64,000 nt of DNA from NCBI GenBank assembly GCA_028287505.1, contig JAQBPN010000045.1, positions 52,399-116,398 of the forward strand, read 5' to 3'. The position numbers were made by a program, and so were the translations under genes. Source of the DNA: Fibrobacterota bacterium (GTDB lineage Bacteria > Fibrobacterota > Fibrobacteria > UBA11236). A model generated the notes under the pieces. The model was not told the origin of the DNA. It made no database searches and saw nothing but the letters and a program-made list of their open reading frames with translations. Below, in pieces: positions 43,873 through 52,606 of the stretch (the stretch's first letter is position 1; every line of letters starts with the position of its first letter).

Positions 43873-44643
43873 GTGGTCAATACCTGGCGCTATGCTCCCA
43901 ACGATCTGATTATCCGGGAAAACGATCCGGGCGAGTCCGCCTACATCATCGAATCGGGACGGGTGGCGATCACAAAGGAAAGCAACGGCAAGCACGTCCA
44001 CATCGCCTACCTGGGCAAAGGGGCCACCTTCGGGGAGATGAGCATGGTGGACGATCTGCCCCGTAGCGCCAGTGTTACGGCTGTGGAGGAGACCGTGGTC
44101 CGCGAGTTCCACCGGGACGATCTCTACGGGGCCATGAAGGAAAACCCGGACATCTTCGGGAAATTCCTCAAGAGCATTTTCGAGCGCCTGCGGGAAGCCA
44201 ATGTCGTCATCGCGAACATGGATCCGGATTCCAAGCATCCCGGCCGCCTGGCCAACCTGAAGGATCCCGGCAGCAAGCCCGAGGTCTTTTCCATCGAAGG
44301 GTTGACTCCCACGGCCATCGGCGCCATCGCGGCGAATCCTTTCGTCATCAAGACCTTCCCTTTCAAGATCGGCAGGAAGAGCAGCGATCCCTTTCTGTAC
44401 AACCACTTCGAAATCGAAGACAAGGATCCGGCCCAGATTTCCCGCCATCATGTGAGCATCCTGTTCGAAGGCGGAAGGATAGGCGTGGTGGACAGGGGAA
44501 GCGAGCTGGGAGCTTCCGTGGACGGGACGCGCATCGGCGGAAAGCTGGGTCCCGGGCCGGTGTTTTTCCAGGGCAAGGAAGGCGTCCTGATCCTGGGGAA
44601 CGAAGCCTCGCCTTTCCAGTACCGGATCCGCGTTTCCTGGTAA
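43873..44643 (+). CDS. Cyclic nucleotide-binding domain plus FHA domain protein
   Basis: The GTG start at 43873 has GGAGG 5 nt upstream; the frame also offers TTG at 43846 without such a site. The 256-residue protein has an N-terminal CNB domain (about 1-115) with the phosphate-binding-cassette-like FGEMSMVDDLPRSASVTA. A C-terminal FHA domain (about 160-256) has the core IGRKSS...ISRHHVSI, which contains the phosphothreonine-contacting Arg and Ser. No output domain is present, so it may couple a cyclic nucleotide to phosphoprotein binding. It converges with the sigma-54 activator/kinase operon, only 15 nt between stops. Being a client of that kinase is an attractive inference. Confidence 0.88.
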   Translation: MVNTWRYAPNDLIIRENDPGESAYIIESGRVAITKESNGKHVHIAYLGKGATFGEMSMVDDLPRSASVTAVEETVVREFHRDDLYGAMKENPDIFGKFLKSIFERLREANVVIANMDPDSKHPGRLANLKDPGSKPEVFSIEGLTPTAIGAIAANPFVIKTFPFKIGRKSSDPFLYNHFEIEDKDPAQISRHHVSILFEGGRIGVVDRGSELGASVDGTRIGGKLGPGPVFFQGKEGVLILGNEASPFQYRIRVSW

Positions 44644-44658
44644 GCGGACCCGTCCCGA

Positions 44659-46485
44659 CTACTTCCTGTAGTCGTCCGCGTTGAGGCCTGCTTCCTCGAT
44701 CAACTTCATCAGCCACTTTCGATCCACTTCCAGCATTTTGGCCGCCAGGGAAACGTTGCCGGCCGTTTTGGATAGGGCGGCGTCGATGGCCTCCTTTTCC
44801 GCCTGGAAGCGGATTTCCTTCAGGGTCTTGATGGAGGTGCGGGGCCTTTCCCCGGGCGCCCCTTCGGCCTCCCATTGCAGGTCGTCCGCATTGATCTGCT
44901 TCGCGTCGGAAAGCAGGATCGCCTTTTGGATCACGTTCTCCAGTTCCCGGACGTTTCCGGGAAACGCGTACCCGAGCAATTTGTTGCGGGCCGCCGGCGT
45001 CAGGCTCTTGGCGGGCAAGCCGAACTGCTGCAGGTATTTCTTGAGGATGAAATCCGCGAGCAGCAGGACGTCCTGACCCCGATCGCGCAACGGGGGCAGA
45101 TCCAGTTCCAGGACCGAAAGGCGGAAATAGAGATCCTGGCGGAAGCGGCCTTCCTTGACCTCGTTGGCCAAGGTTCTGTGGGTTGCGGAAAGGATGCGGA
45201 CGTTGACCTTGACGGGGTTGGGACTTCCCAGCCGGGTGATTTCCGATTCCTGCAATACGCGCAGAAGCTTCACCTGGAGATTGAGGGGCAGGTCGCCGAT
45301 TTCATCCAGGAAGAGCGTCCCATCGTGGGCGGATTCGAACAGGCCGATCTTCCGCTGGTCCGCGCCGGTGAATGCGCCTTTCTCATGCCCGAACAATTCC
45401 GACTCGATCAGGTTTTCGGGGATGGCCCCGCAGTTAAGCGCATAGAAGGGCTTGCCCGTACGCACGGAGTTGGCATGGAGAAAGCGAGCCAGCACTTCTT
45501 TGCCGGTTCCCGTTTCCCCGCGGATGATTACGGTGGCGTCCGTGCGGGCGATGCGCATGGCGAGGTCCAGGACCTTGACCATGGCCGGGCAGGAATGGAT
45601 GATACCCGAGCCGGTGGCGAGGCTGTTGGATTGCAGCCTGGCGATGGCTTCCTTTTGCCTGCTCAATGCCTTCCGATGCGAAAGGATTTCGCCGAAAAGC
45701 CTGCCAAGGGAATCGCAGAGCTCACGCTCCTTTTCGGAGAAGGGCAGGGTCCCGCCCAAACGGTCCATATAGAGATATCCGATGATGCCCTCGCCCTCGC
45801 GCAATGCCACGCAGAGGACGGAAGCCACGGCGTTCTTGTGCAGGGAGGTGATGGAGTTCTGGTCCTCCCAATCCGTCTCGTTGAGGAGAACGGCGTGGGC
45901 GGATTCCTTGGACCAGTCGATGGCGCGATCCGAAAAACGTTCCAGCCCGGAATGGGACGGATACCTGGCGATGGTGGATCTGGCATTGGTGGCGGGATCC
46001 TCTTCCACCACGCGCGCGGCGTCGCATCGCAACAATCGCGACACGCAGAGCACCAGGGAGTGGAAGACGTCGGAATCCCGCTCCCGGAGCAAAGTCACCA
46101 CGGCGTCGATAAGGTCGGTCAGCGGCTGCGTCCCCGGGGTTCCGGGAGCGGCGGCTTCTCCGGCTTCGCCCGTTTCGCGGGTTGCGGCCGGTTCCTGGAG
46201 GAACCTGAAAACGGCCTGGCCCAGCTGGAGCCGATCGTTGTGGCGCAATTTGGCGGCTCCGGAAATTTCCTTGTCATTCACCTTGATGCGGAGGTTCTGC
46301 GTCAGCGCCTGGACCTGGTAGCTTCCTTCCCGGAAGAGAAAGTGCCCGACTACGGCGGGGAGGCCGCTTCCGGACAGGGTCAGGCCGCAATCCCGGGATC
46401 CGCCGAAAGTGAATATCCTGCCGGCGAGGGCGGTTTCCGATCCGTCCGCTTCGTTGCGGAGGAGAGGGTATGCCGGGTGCGGCAT
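44659..46485 (-). CDS. Sigma-54-dependent activator with FHA-like and GAF domains
   Basis: This 608-residue protein has an N-terminal FHA-like fold (1-95) that lacks the usual SRxH motif and so may be degenerate. A GAF domain (about 130-275) precedes the AAA+ domain (about 300-530) with Walker A GETGTGKE near 328, the sigma-54-contacting GAFTGA near 371 and Walker [10 protein letters not shown]. The Fis-type HTH is at the end ([25 protein letters not shown]). The C-terminal half makes it a true activator of sigma-54 promoters. The start follows the kinase stop by one base. Control by the kinase via FHA binding or phosphorylation is inferred from this arrangement. Confidence 0.93.
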   Translation of the reverse strand: MPHPAYPLLRNEADGSETALAGRIFTFGGSRDCGLTLSGSGLPAVVGHFLFREGSYQVQALTQNLRIKVNDKEISGAAKLRHNDRLQLGQAVFRFLQEPAATRETGEAGEAAAPGTPGTQPLTDLIDAVVTLLRERDSDVFHSLVLCVSRLLRCDAARVVEEDPATNARSTIARYPSHSGLERFSDRAIDWSKESAHAVLLNETDWEDQNSITSLHKNAVASVLCVALREGEGIIGYLYMDRLGGTLPFSEKERELCDSLGRLFGEILSHRKALSRQKEAIARLQSNSLATGSGIIHSCPAMVKVLDLAMRIARTDATVIIRGETGTGKEVLARFLHANSVRTGKPFYALNCGAIPENLIESELFGHEKGAFTGADQRKIGLFESAHDGTLFLDEIGDLPLNLQVKLLRVLQESEITRLGSPNPVKVNVRILSATHRTLANEVKEGRFRQDLYFRLSVLELDLPPLRDRGQDVLLLADFILKKYLQQFGLPAKSLTPAARNKLLGYAFPGNVRELENVIQKAILLSDAKQINADDLQWEAEGAPGERPRTSIKTLKEIRFQAEKEAIDAALSKTAGNVSLAAKMLEVDRKWLMKLIEEAGLNADDYRK

Positions 46486-46486
46486 C

Positions 46487-47866
46487 TCAGGCCTCCTGCT
46501 TGGGCGTTTTTTTGTCCAGCCGGATCAGCTTTCTTTGAAAAGGCAGCATGGTCAGCTTTTCCCGGTACACGAGCGTGCCGGCGCTATCGGTGCAGAGCAG
46601 AGAGTGTTCTCCGGACTCCATGGGAATCCCCCCGCGCGGAACCGGCATGGGGATGCTCTGCGCGTCCAGGAAGAGACTGTCGCAGCCTTTGGCCCCATCC
46701 ACGAACAACAGTCCGGCGAGCCGGCCTCCCGCCCCGGCGAACTCCCGGAACCTTACCGGCGCCCGTTGGGATTTGTTCCCGTTCTGTTTGCCGGGGAGCA
46801 GCAGCAGCCGGGCTTCGACGTCCCGATCGATTGCGGGATAGAAGCTTTCCCTTTCCGCCCGCTTCCCGAAATGGAATGCCGTCAGCAAAGCGAGGATGAA
46901 TGCGGCCGAAGCGGCCGTGGAAACCAGCCAACGCTTCTTCTTCTTCTTCTTCCCTTCCGAGATGGCCGGAAAGCCGTCGAGAAGCCGCAGGGCCTCGACC
47001 GCATCGGGATCTTCCTGTAGGCATTCCGCCAGCAGCCAATAGGCTTCTTCTCCCCGCTTTGCGAAGAGGAGCTGCTTGGCGGCCTGCAGCAGCCGGCGGG
47101 AAAGCAGTTCCGAGGAGACCTGGCCGATCGAGGCCTTCCAATCGTGGGACATGCGGGATTGTCCCAGGGACCTGCACAGGTCCCAGACTTCCCCCGCGGT
47201 TGCCGGCCGGGCTTCCGGTCGGATGGCGAGGAGCGGCTGGATGAGGCTTTCCCATTCCGGACCCGGAGCCAGCTCCTGGATCACCTTTCCCAACGCGTAC
47301 AGATCGGCTTTCATGAAATCGACGTTCGCGCGTCCCTGCCAGATTTCCGGGGCCATGTAGGCCGGAGTCCCCTTCACAATCCCGATCATGGATTGCCCGC
47401 CTTCGCCTACCTTCTTGGAAAAACCGAAGTCCACCAGGAAAATGCTCGAGTCCGGCGAGACCAGGATGTTCGCGGGCTTGAAATCCCTATGGGCGAATCC
47501 CAGCTTATGCAATCCCGCCAGGGCGGCGATGATCGATCCGGCCAAGGCGGCGCGATCTTCCCCCTTCGGGATGCCTTTTTCCAACAAGGACAACAGGGAC
47601 GCGCCCTTCACCCATTCCATGACGATGAACACCTGGGGGCCCTGCGAGAAGGCGTCGTAGACGGCGGGGATGCAGGAGATGGACATTTGCGCCTGGTTCC
47701 GGGCTTCGTTCAAAAGCTCCTGCCGCCGTTGCCCGTTTTTTTCATGGAGGATCTTGACGGCCACCCAGCGATCCAGGATTTTCTGGCGCACGCGGTAGAC
47801 GGAGGAGAAGGAACCCTCGCCGATGGTCATGGGATGCGAGAACCCCTTGGGCAGCCGGGGGATCAT
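46487..47866 (-). CDS. Transmembrane Ser/Thr protein kinase
   Basis: ATG 47866 overlaps the TGA of the TPR lipoprotein gene (ATGA); the frame extends upstream to 47905 but without cause. The 459-residue protein has a complete Hanks-type kinase domain (about 15-260): GEGSFSSVY glycine loop, VAVK lysine, HRDFKPAN catalytic loop, DFG (VDFGFSK) and the APE motif in MAPE. A TPR-like helical part (about 260-300) precedes a KKKKKKR stop-transfer stretch and one TM segment (about 312-332). The C-terminal ~125 residues should be periplasmic and form a beta-rich domain. It is placed between an envelope lipoprotein and a sigma-54 activator, so it probably relays an envelope signal. Confidence 0.92.
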   Translation of the reverse strand: MIPRLPKGFSHPMTIGEGSFSSVYRVRQKILDRWVAVKILHEKNGQRRQELLNEARNQAQMSISCIPAVYDAFSQGPQVFIVMEWVKGASLLSLLEKGIPKGEDRAALAGSIIAALAGLHKLGFAHRDFKPANILVSPDSSIFLVDFGFSKKVGEGGQSMIGIVKGTPAYMAPEIWQGRANVDFMKADLYALGKVIQELAPGPEWESLIQPLLAIRPEARPATAGEVWDLCRSLGQSRMSHDWKASIGQVSSELLSRRLLQAAKQLLFAKRGEEAYWLLAECLQEDPDAVEALRLLDGFPAISEGKKKKKKRWLVSTAASAAFILALLTAFHFGKRAERESFYPAIDRDVEARLLLLPGKQNGNKSQRAPVRFREFAGAGGRLAGLLFVDGAKGCDSLFLDAQSIPMPVPRGGIPMESGEHSLLCTDSAGTLVYREKLTMLPFQRKLIRLDKKTPKQEA

Positions 47867-48552
47867 GGATTTTCCCTGAGCTTCTTTTCGGAGAGGGCGA
47901 ACCAATAGAGGACATCCTCATCATGGGGAAGGGCGGTCAGGGCCTTGAGCCAATGCCCATGGGCCAGCCTGGTTTCGCCCGCCTGCCAATCGATCATGCC
48001 GAGGTTGAAATTCGCGGAAGCATCCATGCTGTCCAGCAACAGCGCCTTCCGGAAAAGGGCCTCGGCCTTCTCCGATTCGCCCAGCTTGCCGTACACTATT
48101 CCCACCAGGTTGAAAGGCTTCGGATTCGTGGGCCCCCGATCGATGGCCTTGGACAACGAACTCAAGGCGGCGACCGTGTCCTGGTTCTTCAACTGGGAGC
48201 GGGCCCGTTCATAATACGCATCGGTCAGGATTTCCGAGAGATCCTGGGAGGGACTCAGGCTCCGGCAGGCCTCCAGCTGGACCAGGGCGTATCCGAAAGC
48301 GGCGCTGTCGTTTTCCGCGAAGGCTTTCTGCAGCAAGGCCTGGCCCAATCCCAACCGGCCATCGTAGAGCTGCGGGTTTTTTTCCACCGAGGCCTGGAAG
48401 AACCGGATGGCCATGGGATAATCCCCCAGGCTCAGATTGATGCGCCCTCTTTCGAGTTCGTTGCGGTCGCAGGCCCCCAGGGCCAGGCTCAAGACCGCTA
48501 CGGCGGCAAACAGGGTGCGGCCCGATTTCGATATCACCGGCAATCGCTTCAT
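47863..48552 (-). CDS. TPR-repeat lipoprotein
   Basis: The ATG at 48552 overlaps the preceding TGA (ATGA) and gives a 229-residue protein with a classical lipoprotein signal (LSLALGAC, Cys near 29). The rest is helical with three to four TPR-like repeats (for example LSLGDYPMAIRFFQASVEKNP, PFNLVGIVYGKLGESEKAEALFRKALLLD and ASANFNLGMIDWQAGETRLAHGHWLKAL, each abbreviated here from adjacent segments). It is probably anchored in the envelope, where it may bridge the barrel protein encoded upstream and the periplasmic part of the kinase. Confidence 0.87.
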   Translation of the reverse strand: MKRLPVISKSGRTLFAAVAVLSLALGACDRNELERGRINLSLGDYPMAIRFFQASVEKNPQLYDGRLGLGQALLQKAFAENDSAAFGYALVQLEACRSLSPSQDLSEILTDAYYERARSQLKNQDTVAALSSLSKAIDRGPTNPKPFNLVGIVYGKLGESEKAEALFRKALLLDSMDASANFNLGMIDWQAGETRLAHGHWLKALTALPHDEDVLYWFALSEKKLRENP

Positions 48553-50156
48553 AACCAACTCCAGCCGCGGCTCCATTGCAGGCCGGCGCCCATGTCCCAT
48601 TTGGGAATCCACATGGGAGTGACGCCCGCCAAGGTGGACCAGTTCCTTTTCGCCATTCCATCCAGGGAGATTGCGCCCCATTTCGCCAGACTGCGGCGCA
48701 GGGAAAGGTCCGCTCCCAATTGGTTATCGACCCGCAGGCGTTTTTTTTCGGACACGGGATCCGGGCCGTAATGCTCCTGAAAGCCCCCGTTCTCCTTGAT
48801 CATAACGGCCGTATAATACTTTCCATCGCTCTGGTTCAGGGCGAATCCCCGGAAGTCACCGGAAGCAAGGGTGAAGCTGTCCTGATAGACCGCTTCTTTC
48901 CATTCCCATGCTTTGGGATAGACGGTGAGGACGTAATGGCTTCCTATCTCCGCCGAGCACTCCCAAGGAAGTGGAAAGCTATATCCAAGCGAGGGCAGGA
49001 GCGTGAGGAATCCCTGGGATGAAGAGGACGTTTTGAGGATTTCCGTATTCGATTGGTAGAGAGCCAATCCGTTTATTTTGTTTCCCTTGAGGGTATCCTG
49101 GAAGGTCCCGTTCTTATAGTGGACGGGAGCGGCCTTCGTGACATCATCGACGAACATCAGAGGCTCATTTCCGCTTGTGATGGGGTCGACGCGAATCCCG
49201 GAAACCGAAACGGAGTAATTGAATCCCTTCCCGGTGGCCAGGGATTGATCCCGGTAGTAGGAGGCCCAGAAACCGGAAAAGCGGTTTTCCCCGGCTCCGG
49301 TCCATTCCGATTCGATTCCACCTTGGACCATGGTGATCCCCTTCCCGGAGAAAGATAGGAATGAAGATTCGAGCTTATAGGAAGATATCAGACCCGTCCC
49401 CGTCACGTTGCCGATTTCAGCCGCGATGTCCGCGGAAACGCCCTCGTGGAAAAGATTGTCCGCCTTCAACTCCAAGCCGGTGCGGTAGTCCAAGGAATCC
49501 TTGGCATAGGACTTGATCAATTCGTAGTCTATGCCCGCGCTCCAAGGGACCGGGCCGGTTTGGAAAATCGGCCAGAGGAGTTGGGCGCGGTTGCGATATT
49601 GCGGGCCTTCCGACCGGAATCCGCCCAGGTCCAGGATATAGGGATAGCCCGTGGCCGGATAGTTGCCGTCACGGTAGTAGCCGGAGGAAAACATGACGTT
49701 GAACTCATGGTTCCCCCCGGAAAGCGGGGCCGGTTTCACGGCCATGGAATCAGAGACATCGGACGCATCCCGGGCCAACCCGGATTTGGAATAGAGGCGG
49801 TATCGCTGTCCCAGCACGGATTCCCGGAAGGGTCCTTTCCCGGGCGACCGGATGGAAAGGTTGAACGCCATGGCGGTATCGTAGGCGGCATGGGAAAGCG
49901 CGGCTTCGGCGAGGAAATAGTAGAGGCTGTCCTTGGACATGCCTTTACGGTGGGCTTCCATGAAAAGTTCCAGGGCCGAGTCGGGATTGTTTTCCTTGAG
50001 GGCTTCGATTCCCTTGAGGGCAAGGGTCCGGGATCCATTCGCAGGGTTTTCCGAATGAGTCGGTAAGGATTCAGTTTCGGCATGGAGGGATGGACATGCC
50101 AGGAGCCCGCAAATGATCGGAAGCGCCCATGGGACGCTTCTGAAGTTAAACAACAT
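48549..50156 (-). CDS. Outer-membrane beta-barrel protein with TPR-like N-terminus
   Basis: This 535-residue protein has a signal peptide (about 1-26, ending SLHAE). A short TPR-like helical region (about 42-130) is followed by a long series of alternating hydrophobic/polar strands rich in Tyr, Trp and Gly (about 150-535), ending in an aromatic strand (LQWSRGWSWL). This is the pattern of an outer-membrane barrel. There is no ribosome site before ATG 50156. The -10 element TATAAT at 50167-50172 puts the transcript start about four bases upstream, which suggests leaderless translation. It is first in the operon with the TPR lipoprotein, kinase and sigma-54 activator. Confidence 0.8.
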   Translation of the reverse strand: MLFNFRSVPWALPIICGLLACPSLHAETESLPTHSENPANGSRTLALKGIEALKENNPDSALELFMEAHRKGMSKDSLYYFLAEAALSHAAYDTAMAFNLSIRSPGKGPFRESVLGQRYRLYSKSGLARDASDVSDSMAVKPAPLSGGNHEFNVMFSSGYYRDGNYPATGYPYILDLGGFRSEGPQYRNRAQLLWPIFQTGPVPWSAGIDYELIKSYAKDSLDYRTGLELKADNLFHEGVSADIAAEIGNVTGTGLISSYKLESSFLSFSGKGITMVQGGIESEWTGAGENRFSGFWASYYRDQSLATGKGFNYSVSVSGIRVDPITSGNEPLMFVDDVTKAAPVHYKNGTFQDTLKGNKINGLALYQSNTEILKTSSSSQGFLTLLPSLGYSFPLPWECSAEIGSHYVLTVYPKAWEWKEAVYQDSFTLASGDFRGFALNQSDGKYYTAVMIKENGGFQEHYGPDPVSEKKRLRVDNQLGADLSLRRSLAKWGAISLDGMAKRNWSTLAGVTPMWIPKWDMGAGLQWSRGWSWL

Positions 50157-50166
50157 GATGGATGTT

Positions 50167-50175
50167 ATTATACCA
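50167..50175 (-). promoter_or_regulatory. Extended -10 promoter of the barrel-kinase-activator operon
   Basis: The minus strand reads TGGTATAAT: a perfect TATAAT (50172-50167) with the TG of an extended -10. No good -35 is seen at 17-18 nt. The ATG at 50156 is too close for a leader with a ribosome site. Confidence 0.6.
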
Positions 50176-50191
50176 TCTTACGGGCCGGAAT

Positions 50192-50878
50192 TCAGCGCGT
50201 TGGCTTTGAGATCAGGCGCTGACCCGCGATGGCATGGGTTGCCCGCGAAAAGGGCCCTTCGGGAAGCTCCCGGCCGACCAAATCGAAAAAGCCCTTAGGG
50301 TCCGCGATTCCGATCCCGTGCCGGATGGGATCGGAGAAATGGGCGATCGAGGCGATAGGCGTGGTGAATTGCAAGGAGGCGATGACGCTCGCATAGAAGT
50401 CTACGTTTTGGATCATGTCCGTAGAGTCGCCTATCGCGTAGATTTCGTATCCAACATTTCCCACAGCGCAGTAGCGGATGAATTCGCAATAGGTGGGATC
50501 CCCATCCCCCGGATACAGCACTGAAAAAGCTTCCGGCGCCCAATTAGGGCCCAGTTTCGCAGCGGAGGAGGAATCGTAATACTCCACTGCGCCGAATGGA
50601 AAGACGGAGGTTTCGACGCTCAGCTTATAGGCGATGAATTGGGCCTGACTCCAGTTTTCGGGAGTGGGGTAGGAGGCCTTGTCGATGTCGTATTTGAGAA
50701 TGGATATCTGGCCACGATAGTGTCGGGTGCTGTCCCGAAAGTAGTGCTGATCCGGTTTGGATTTCAATTGCACCCAATTGGAGGGAAGAGCGATGGAGTA
50801 TCCCAGGTTGGAATCGGATACCGTGCCCGCAAAAACCGCGGCGGTCAGCATTCCGAAAATCAGCAAGGCCGATTTCAT
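50192..50878 (-). CDS. Secreted hypothetical protein
   Basis: This 228-residue protein has a signal peptide (about 1-17, ending VFAGT). The opening SNLGYSIALPSNW resembles small periplasmic domains of the PsbP/LpqN-like type: a mixed alpha/beta fold with a stress-type N-terminal beta hairpin. I cannot assign a function. The start overlaps the stop of the preceding gene by one base (TAATG), so it belongs to the short operon from 51768 to 50192. The barrel-kinase operon begins 35 nt further on from its own promoter. Confidence 0.7.
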   Translation of the reverse strand: MKSALLIFGMLTAAVFAGTVSDSNLGYSIALPSNWVQLKSKPDQHYFRDSTRHYRGQISILKYDIDKASYPTPENWSQAQFIAYKLSVETSVFPFGAVEYYDSSSAAKLGPNWAPEAFSVLYPGDGDPTYCEFIRYCAVGNVGYEIYAIGDSTDMIQNVDFYASVIASLQFTTPIASIAHFSDPIRHGIGIADPKGFFDLVGRELPEGPFSRATHAIAGQRLISKPTR

Positions 50879-51285
50879 TATTTAAGCTCCTTGAACTCCG
50901 TCTTCTTTTCCTTCCTTCTATTATCGAGGTCGATGAGGACCTTGTCAACCCGGGCCTTGACCTCGAGCGGCAATTCATCAAGTTCCTTTTTGCGTTTTTC
51001 GAAATGCTTTTTTTTCACGTCCTCGGGAGTACGGGGATTCACGGTCTGTTTGGGCTGGGTATCGCGGCCGCGGACCGAATCGACTTTGGCTTTCCCATCC
51101 CGGGGAAGGGTCTTGATGATATCGGAGTACAATGCATCGTAGGCTTTGCGATTGGCGGTTTGCGGTTCGACCTTGTCTTTGGGAGGGATGGTTTTTTCCG
51201 GAGCGGCCGGCTTGGCCTGCGCCGCGACCAAGCCGGCCAAGAGCAGGCCGGTGAAGATGGATTTGATAAAGAGAGCTTTCCACAT
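50878..51285 (-). CDS. Small secreted helical protein, paralog A
   Basis: This 135-residue protein has a signal peptide (about 1-22, ending VAAQA) and AGGAG 7 nt before its ATG. The mature part is charged and helical, with two copies of an LP-x(3)-K-x-x-V pattern (TLPRDGKAKVDSVRGR and ELPLEVKARVDKV). The same arrangement occurs in the next gene upstream (51349-51768), so the two are diverged paralogs. No known domain is evident. It is translationally coupled to the secreted protein downstream. Confidence 0.7.
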   Translation of the reverse strand: MWKALFIKSIFTGLLLAGLVAAQAKPAAPEKTIPPKDKVEPQTANRKAYDALYSDIIKTLPRDGKAKVDSVRGRDTQPKQTVNPRTPEDVKKKHFEKRKKELDELPLEVKARVDKVLIDLDNRRKEKKTEFKELK

Positions 51286-51309
51286 ACGTCATCTCCTGAT
51301 ATCGCAAGC

Positions 51310-51334
51310 GGGAGGCCCCTACCGGAGGCCTCCC
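51310..51334 (-). other. Intercistronic hairpin between the two helical secreted genes
   Basis: GGGAGGCC (51310-51317) and GGCCTCCC (51327-51334) form a perfect 8-bp stem with a 9-nt loop between the two genes. No T-run follows, so it is a probable mRNA-processing or attenuation element. Confidence 0.45.
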
Positions 51335-51348
51335 TTCATCCGGATCCG

Positions 51349-51768
51349 TTAAGGATTCTTCGCGTCGGCCTTGCGGTCGTTCAAGCGTTTGGACACCACG
51401 TCCTTGGCTTTCGTGACCCGATCCTTGGCGCCGTCGGGAAGGCCGTCCAGCGCGTCCAAGGCTTTCTGCAGGTTGAGAAGGGCGGCGGCCTTCTTTTCCG
51501 TGATCATGGCCTGGATTTCATCGGGAGTCTTGCCCTGGGACTTCATCGCATCCACATCGGCTTTGGCGGCCTTGGCGGCTTCGCGCGCGGCGGCGATTTT
51601 CTCGGCCACGCCTGCGGGCAGGTGGGCCATTGCATCCGCATATTTGGTGGCGGACATCGCCTTGCCGGTGCTGTCACGCGGAGCGGGGACATCGGTAGGC
51701 TTCCCTTGGGCGAGCGCACCGGATACCAAAGCCAGGCTGATTCCGAAGGCTGAGATGAGAGCTTTCAT
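51349..51768 (-). CDS. Small secreted helical protein, paralog B
   Basis: This 139-residue protein has a signal peptide (about 1-20, ending GALAQ) and AAGGA 6 nt before its ATG. The mature part is Ala/Lys-rich helix with two LP-x(3)-K pattern units (HLPAGVAEKIAAAREA, and GLPDGAKDRVTKAKD), as in the following gene. A TP-D/E-x-I/V element lies between the units in both. It is probably periplasmic; the role is unknown. It leads a three-gene operon ending at 50192. Confidence 0.7.
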   Translation of the reverse strand: MKALISAFGISLALVSGALAQGKPTDVPAPRDSTGKAMSATKYADAMAHLPAGVAEKIAAAREAAKAAKADVDAMKSQGKTPDEIQAMITEKKAAALLNLQKALDALDGLPDGAKDRVTKAKDVVSKRLNDRKADAKNP

Positions 51769-52093
51769 TTTCGATCCTTTTCGAAGGAGTGGATTACTTC
51801 GGTCGCTGCCACCGTAATGGAAACGAGCTTGTCTCTGTCATAAGCAAGCGGAGTGCCAGCCTGCCCCGTGGCGAAGAATGGGAAATAAGGGCAACTCCAT
51901 GATTCATCCAAGCAGCCCGTTGGGGTCCGGCACCCCCACATACTGGTGGGAGCCTCGGCGGCTTTCTTCGTAAACGCTCCCCGCAGCAAAGGTTGTGAGG
52001 CCTGGGGGCCCCTGGCCCCAATCTACCTCCTGCTCCCCGATCATCCTATTGATTGAAAGGAGCAGTCCAGAATGTGGACGTCATAATCCGGGT
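51769..52093. other. Long leader/intergenic region with GC-rich stems
   Basis: About 325 nt without a convincing gene. It holds GC-rich self-complementary strings (for example around 52001-52018, GGGGGCCCC). A 74-codon minus-strand frame (51765-51989) ends in an ATGA overlap with the next gene but has unremarkable content. It could be a structured 5' leader of the 51768 operon. I do not recognise a riboswitch. Confidence 0.4.
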
Positions 52094-52124
52094 AAAAATA
52101 AAAAAGCCGGCAGGGGCCGGCTTT
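52094..52124 (-). terminator. Strong intrinsic terminator of the CHIPPGNP lipoprotein gene
   Basis: AAAGCCGGC (52103-52111) pairs perfectly with GCCGGCTTT (52116-52124) around AGGG. On the minus strand the stem is followed by TTTTTTATTTTT (52105-52094). Confidence 0.85.
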
Positions 52125-52140
52125 CGTGCGAACGGAAAAG

Positions 52141-52166
52141 TTTCCCCCGGACGAATCCGGGGGAAA
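52141..52166 (-). terminator. Second hairpin directly behind the lipoprotein stop
   Basis: TTTCCCCCGGA and TCCGGGGGAAA form an 11-bp perfect stem with the loop CGAA, starting 6 nt after the stop codon and upstream of the U-tract terminator. The two together make a double terminator or a protected 3' end. Confidence 0.6.
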
Positions 52167-52171
52167 AGAGT

Positions 52172-52606
52172 TCAGGTAGGGTCGGGAACGACGGTCGTGT
52201 CGGTACCGCCATCGTTGGTGGGCGGGTTGTCCACCGGGGGATCATCCGTATGGGGCTTATCCTTCGGGGGCTTATCATCCGAAGGGTTGTCATTCGGAGG
52301 ATTGTCCGAAGGAGGAACATCACCGCAGGCGCCGATGTAATCGCCGTGAGCCAGATGGGCCGGGACGGCGGGCGATCCTACCGTAATGCTGTGGGCATTG
52401 GCCGGGTTTCCGGGAGGAATATGGCAAATGGTGACTTTGGCTACGCCGCCGCCGCCGCCGGTTTTGCTTCCCGCGCCGCCGCCCAAGGTCCGGAAAGAAG
52501 CGCCATCGGTTGAATTCCCCGTGGTTCCTTCCCCGGAAAGACAGCCGGTGAGCGCTCCCGTGGCCAGGACCAGGCTGAGACCGAGAGTTATTCTAAGAGA
52601 TTTCAT
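52172..52606 (-). CDS. Lipoprotein with CHIPPGNP motif and Asp/Pro-rich tail
   Basis: This 144-residue protein has AAAGGGA 5 nt before its ATG. The lipoprotein signal ends at Cys22 (TGALTGC). After a Gly-rich linker comes a compact motif with conserved cysteines (VTICHIPPGNPANAHSITV, then AVPAHLAHGDYIGAC). I know it as a recurring small domain of secreted proteins without defined function. The tail (about 100-144) repeats PP-x-DNPP / DD-PP units and is strongly acidic, which would suit calcium binding or a wall-spanning spacer. Two strong hairpins follow the gene, which suggests high, monocistronic expression. Confidence 0.75.
   Translation of the reverse strand: MKSLRITLGLSLVLATGALTGCLSGEGTTGNSTDGASFRTLGGGAGSKTGGGGGVAKVTICHIPPGNPANAHSITVGSPAVPAHLAHGDYIGACGDVPPSDNPPNDNPSDDKPPKDKPHTDDPPVDNPPTNDGGTDTTVVPDPT

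Noticed and set aside
51765..51989. 74-codon minus-strand frame ending in an ATGA overlap with the 51768 gene
   Set aside because: The overlap is suggestive, but there is no ribosome site, no signal peptide and no family pattern; kept only as a note on the region.
51769..52093. Riboswitch or structured RNA upstream of the small secreted proteins
   Set aside because: The string GCAGCAAAGGTTGTGAGGCC recalled a c-di-GMP-I aptamer, but the tetraloop/receptor and second stem do not follow on either strand.
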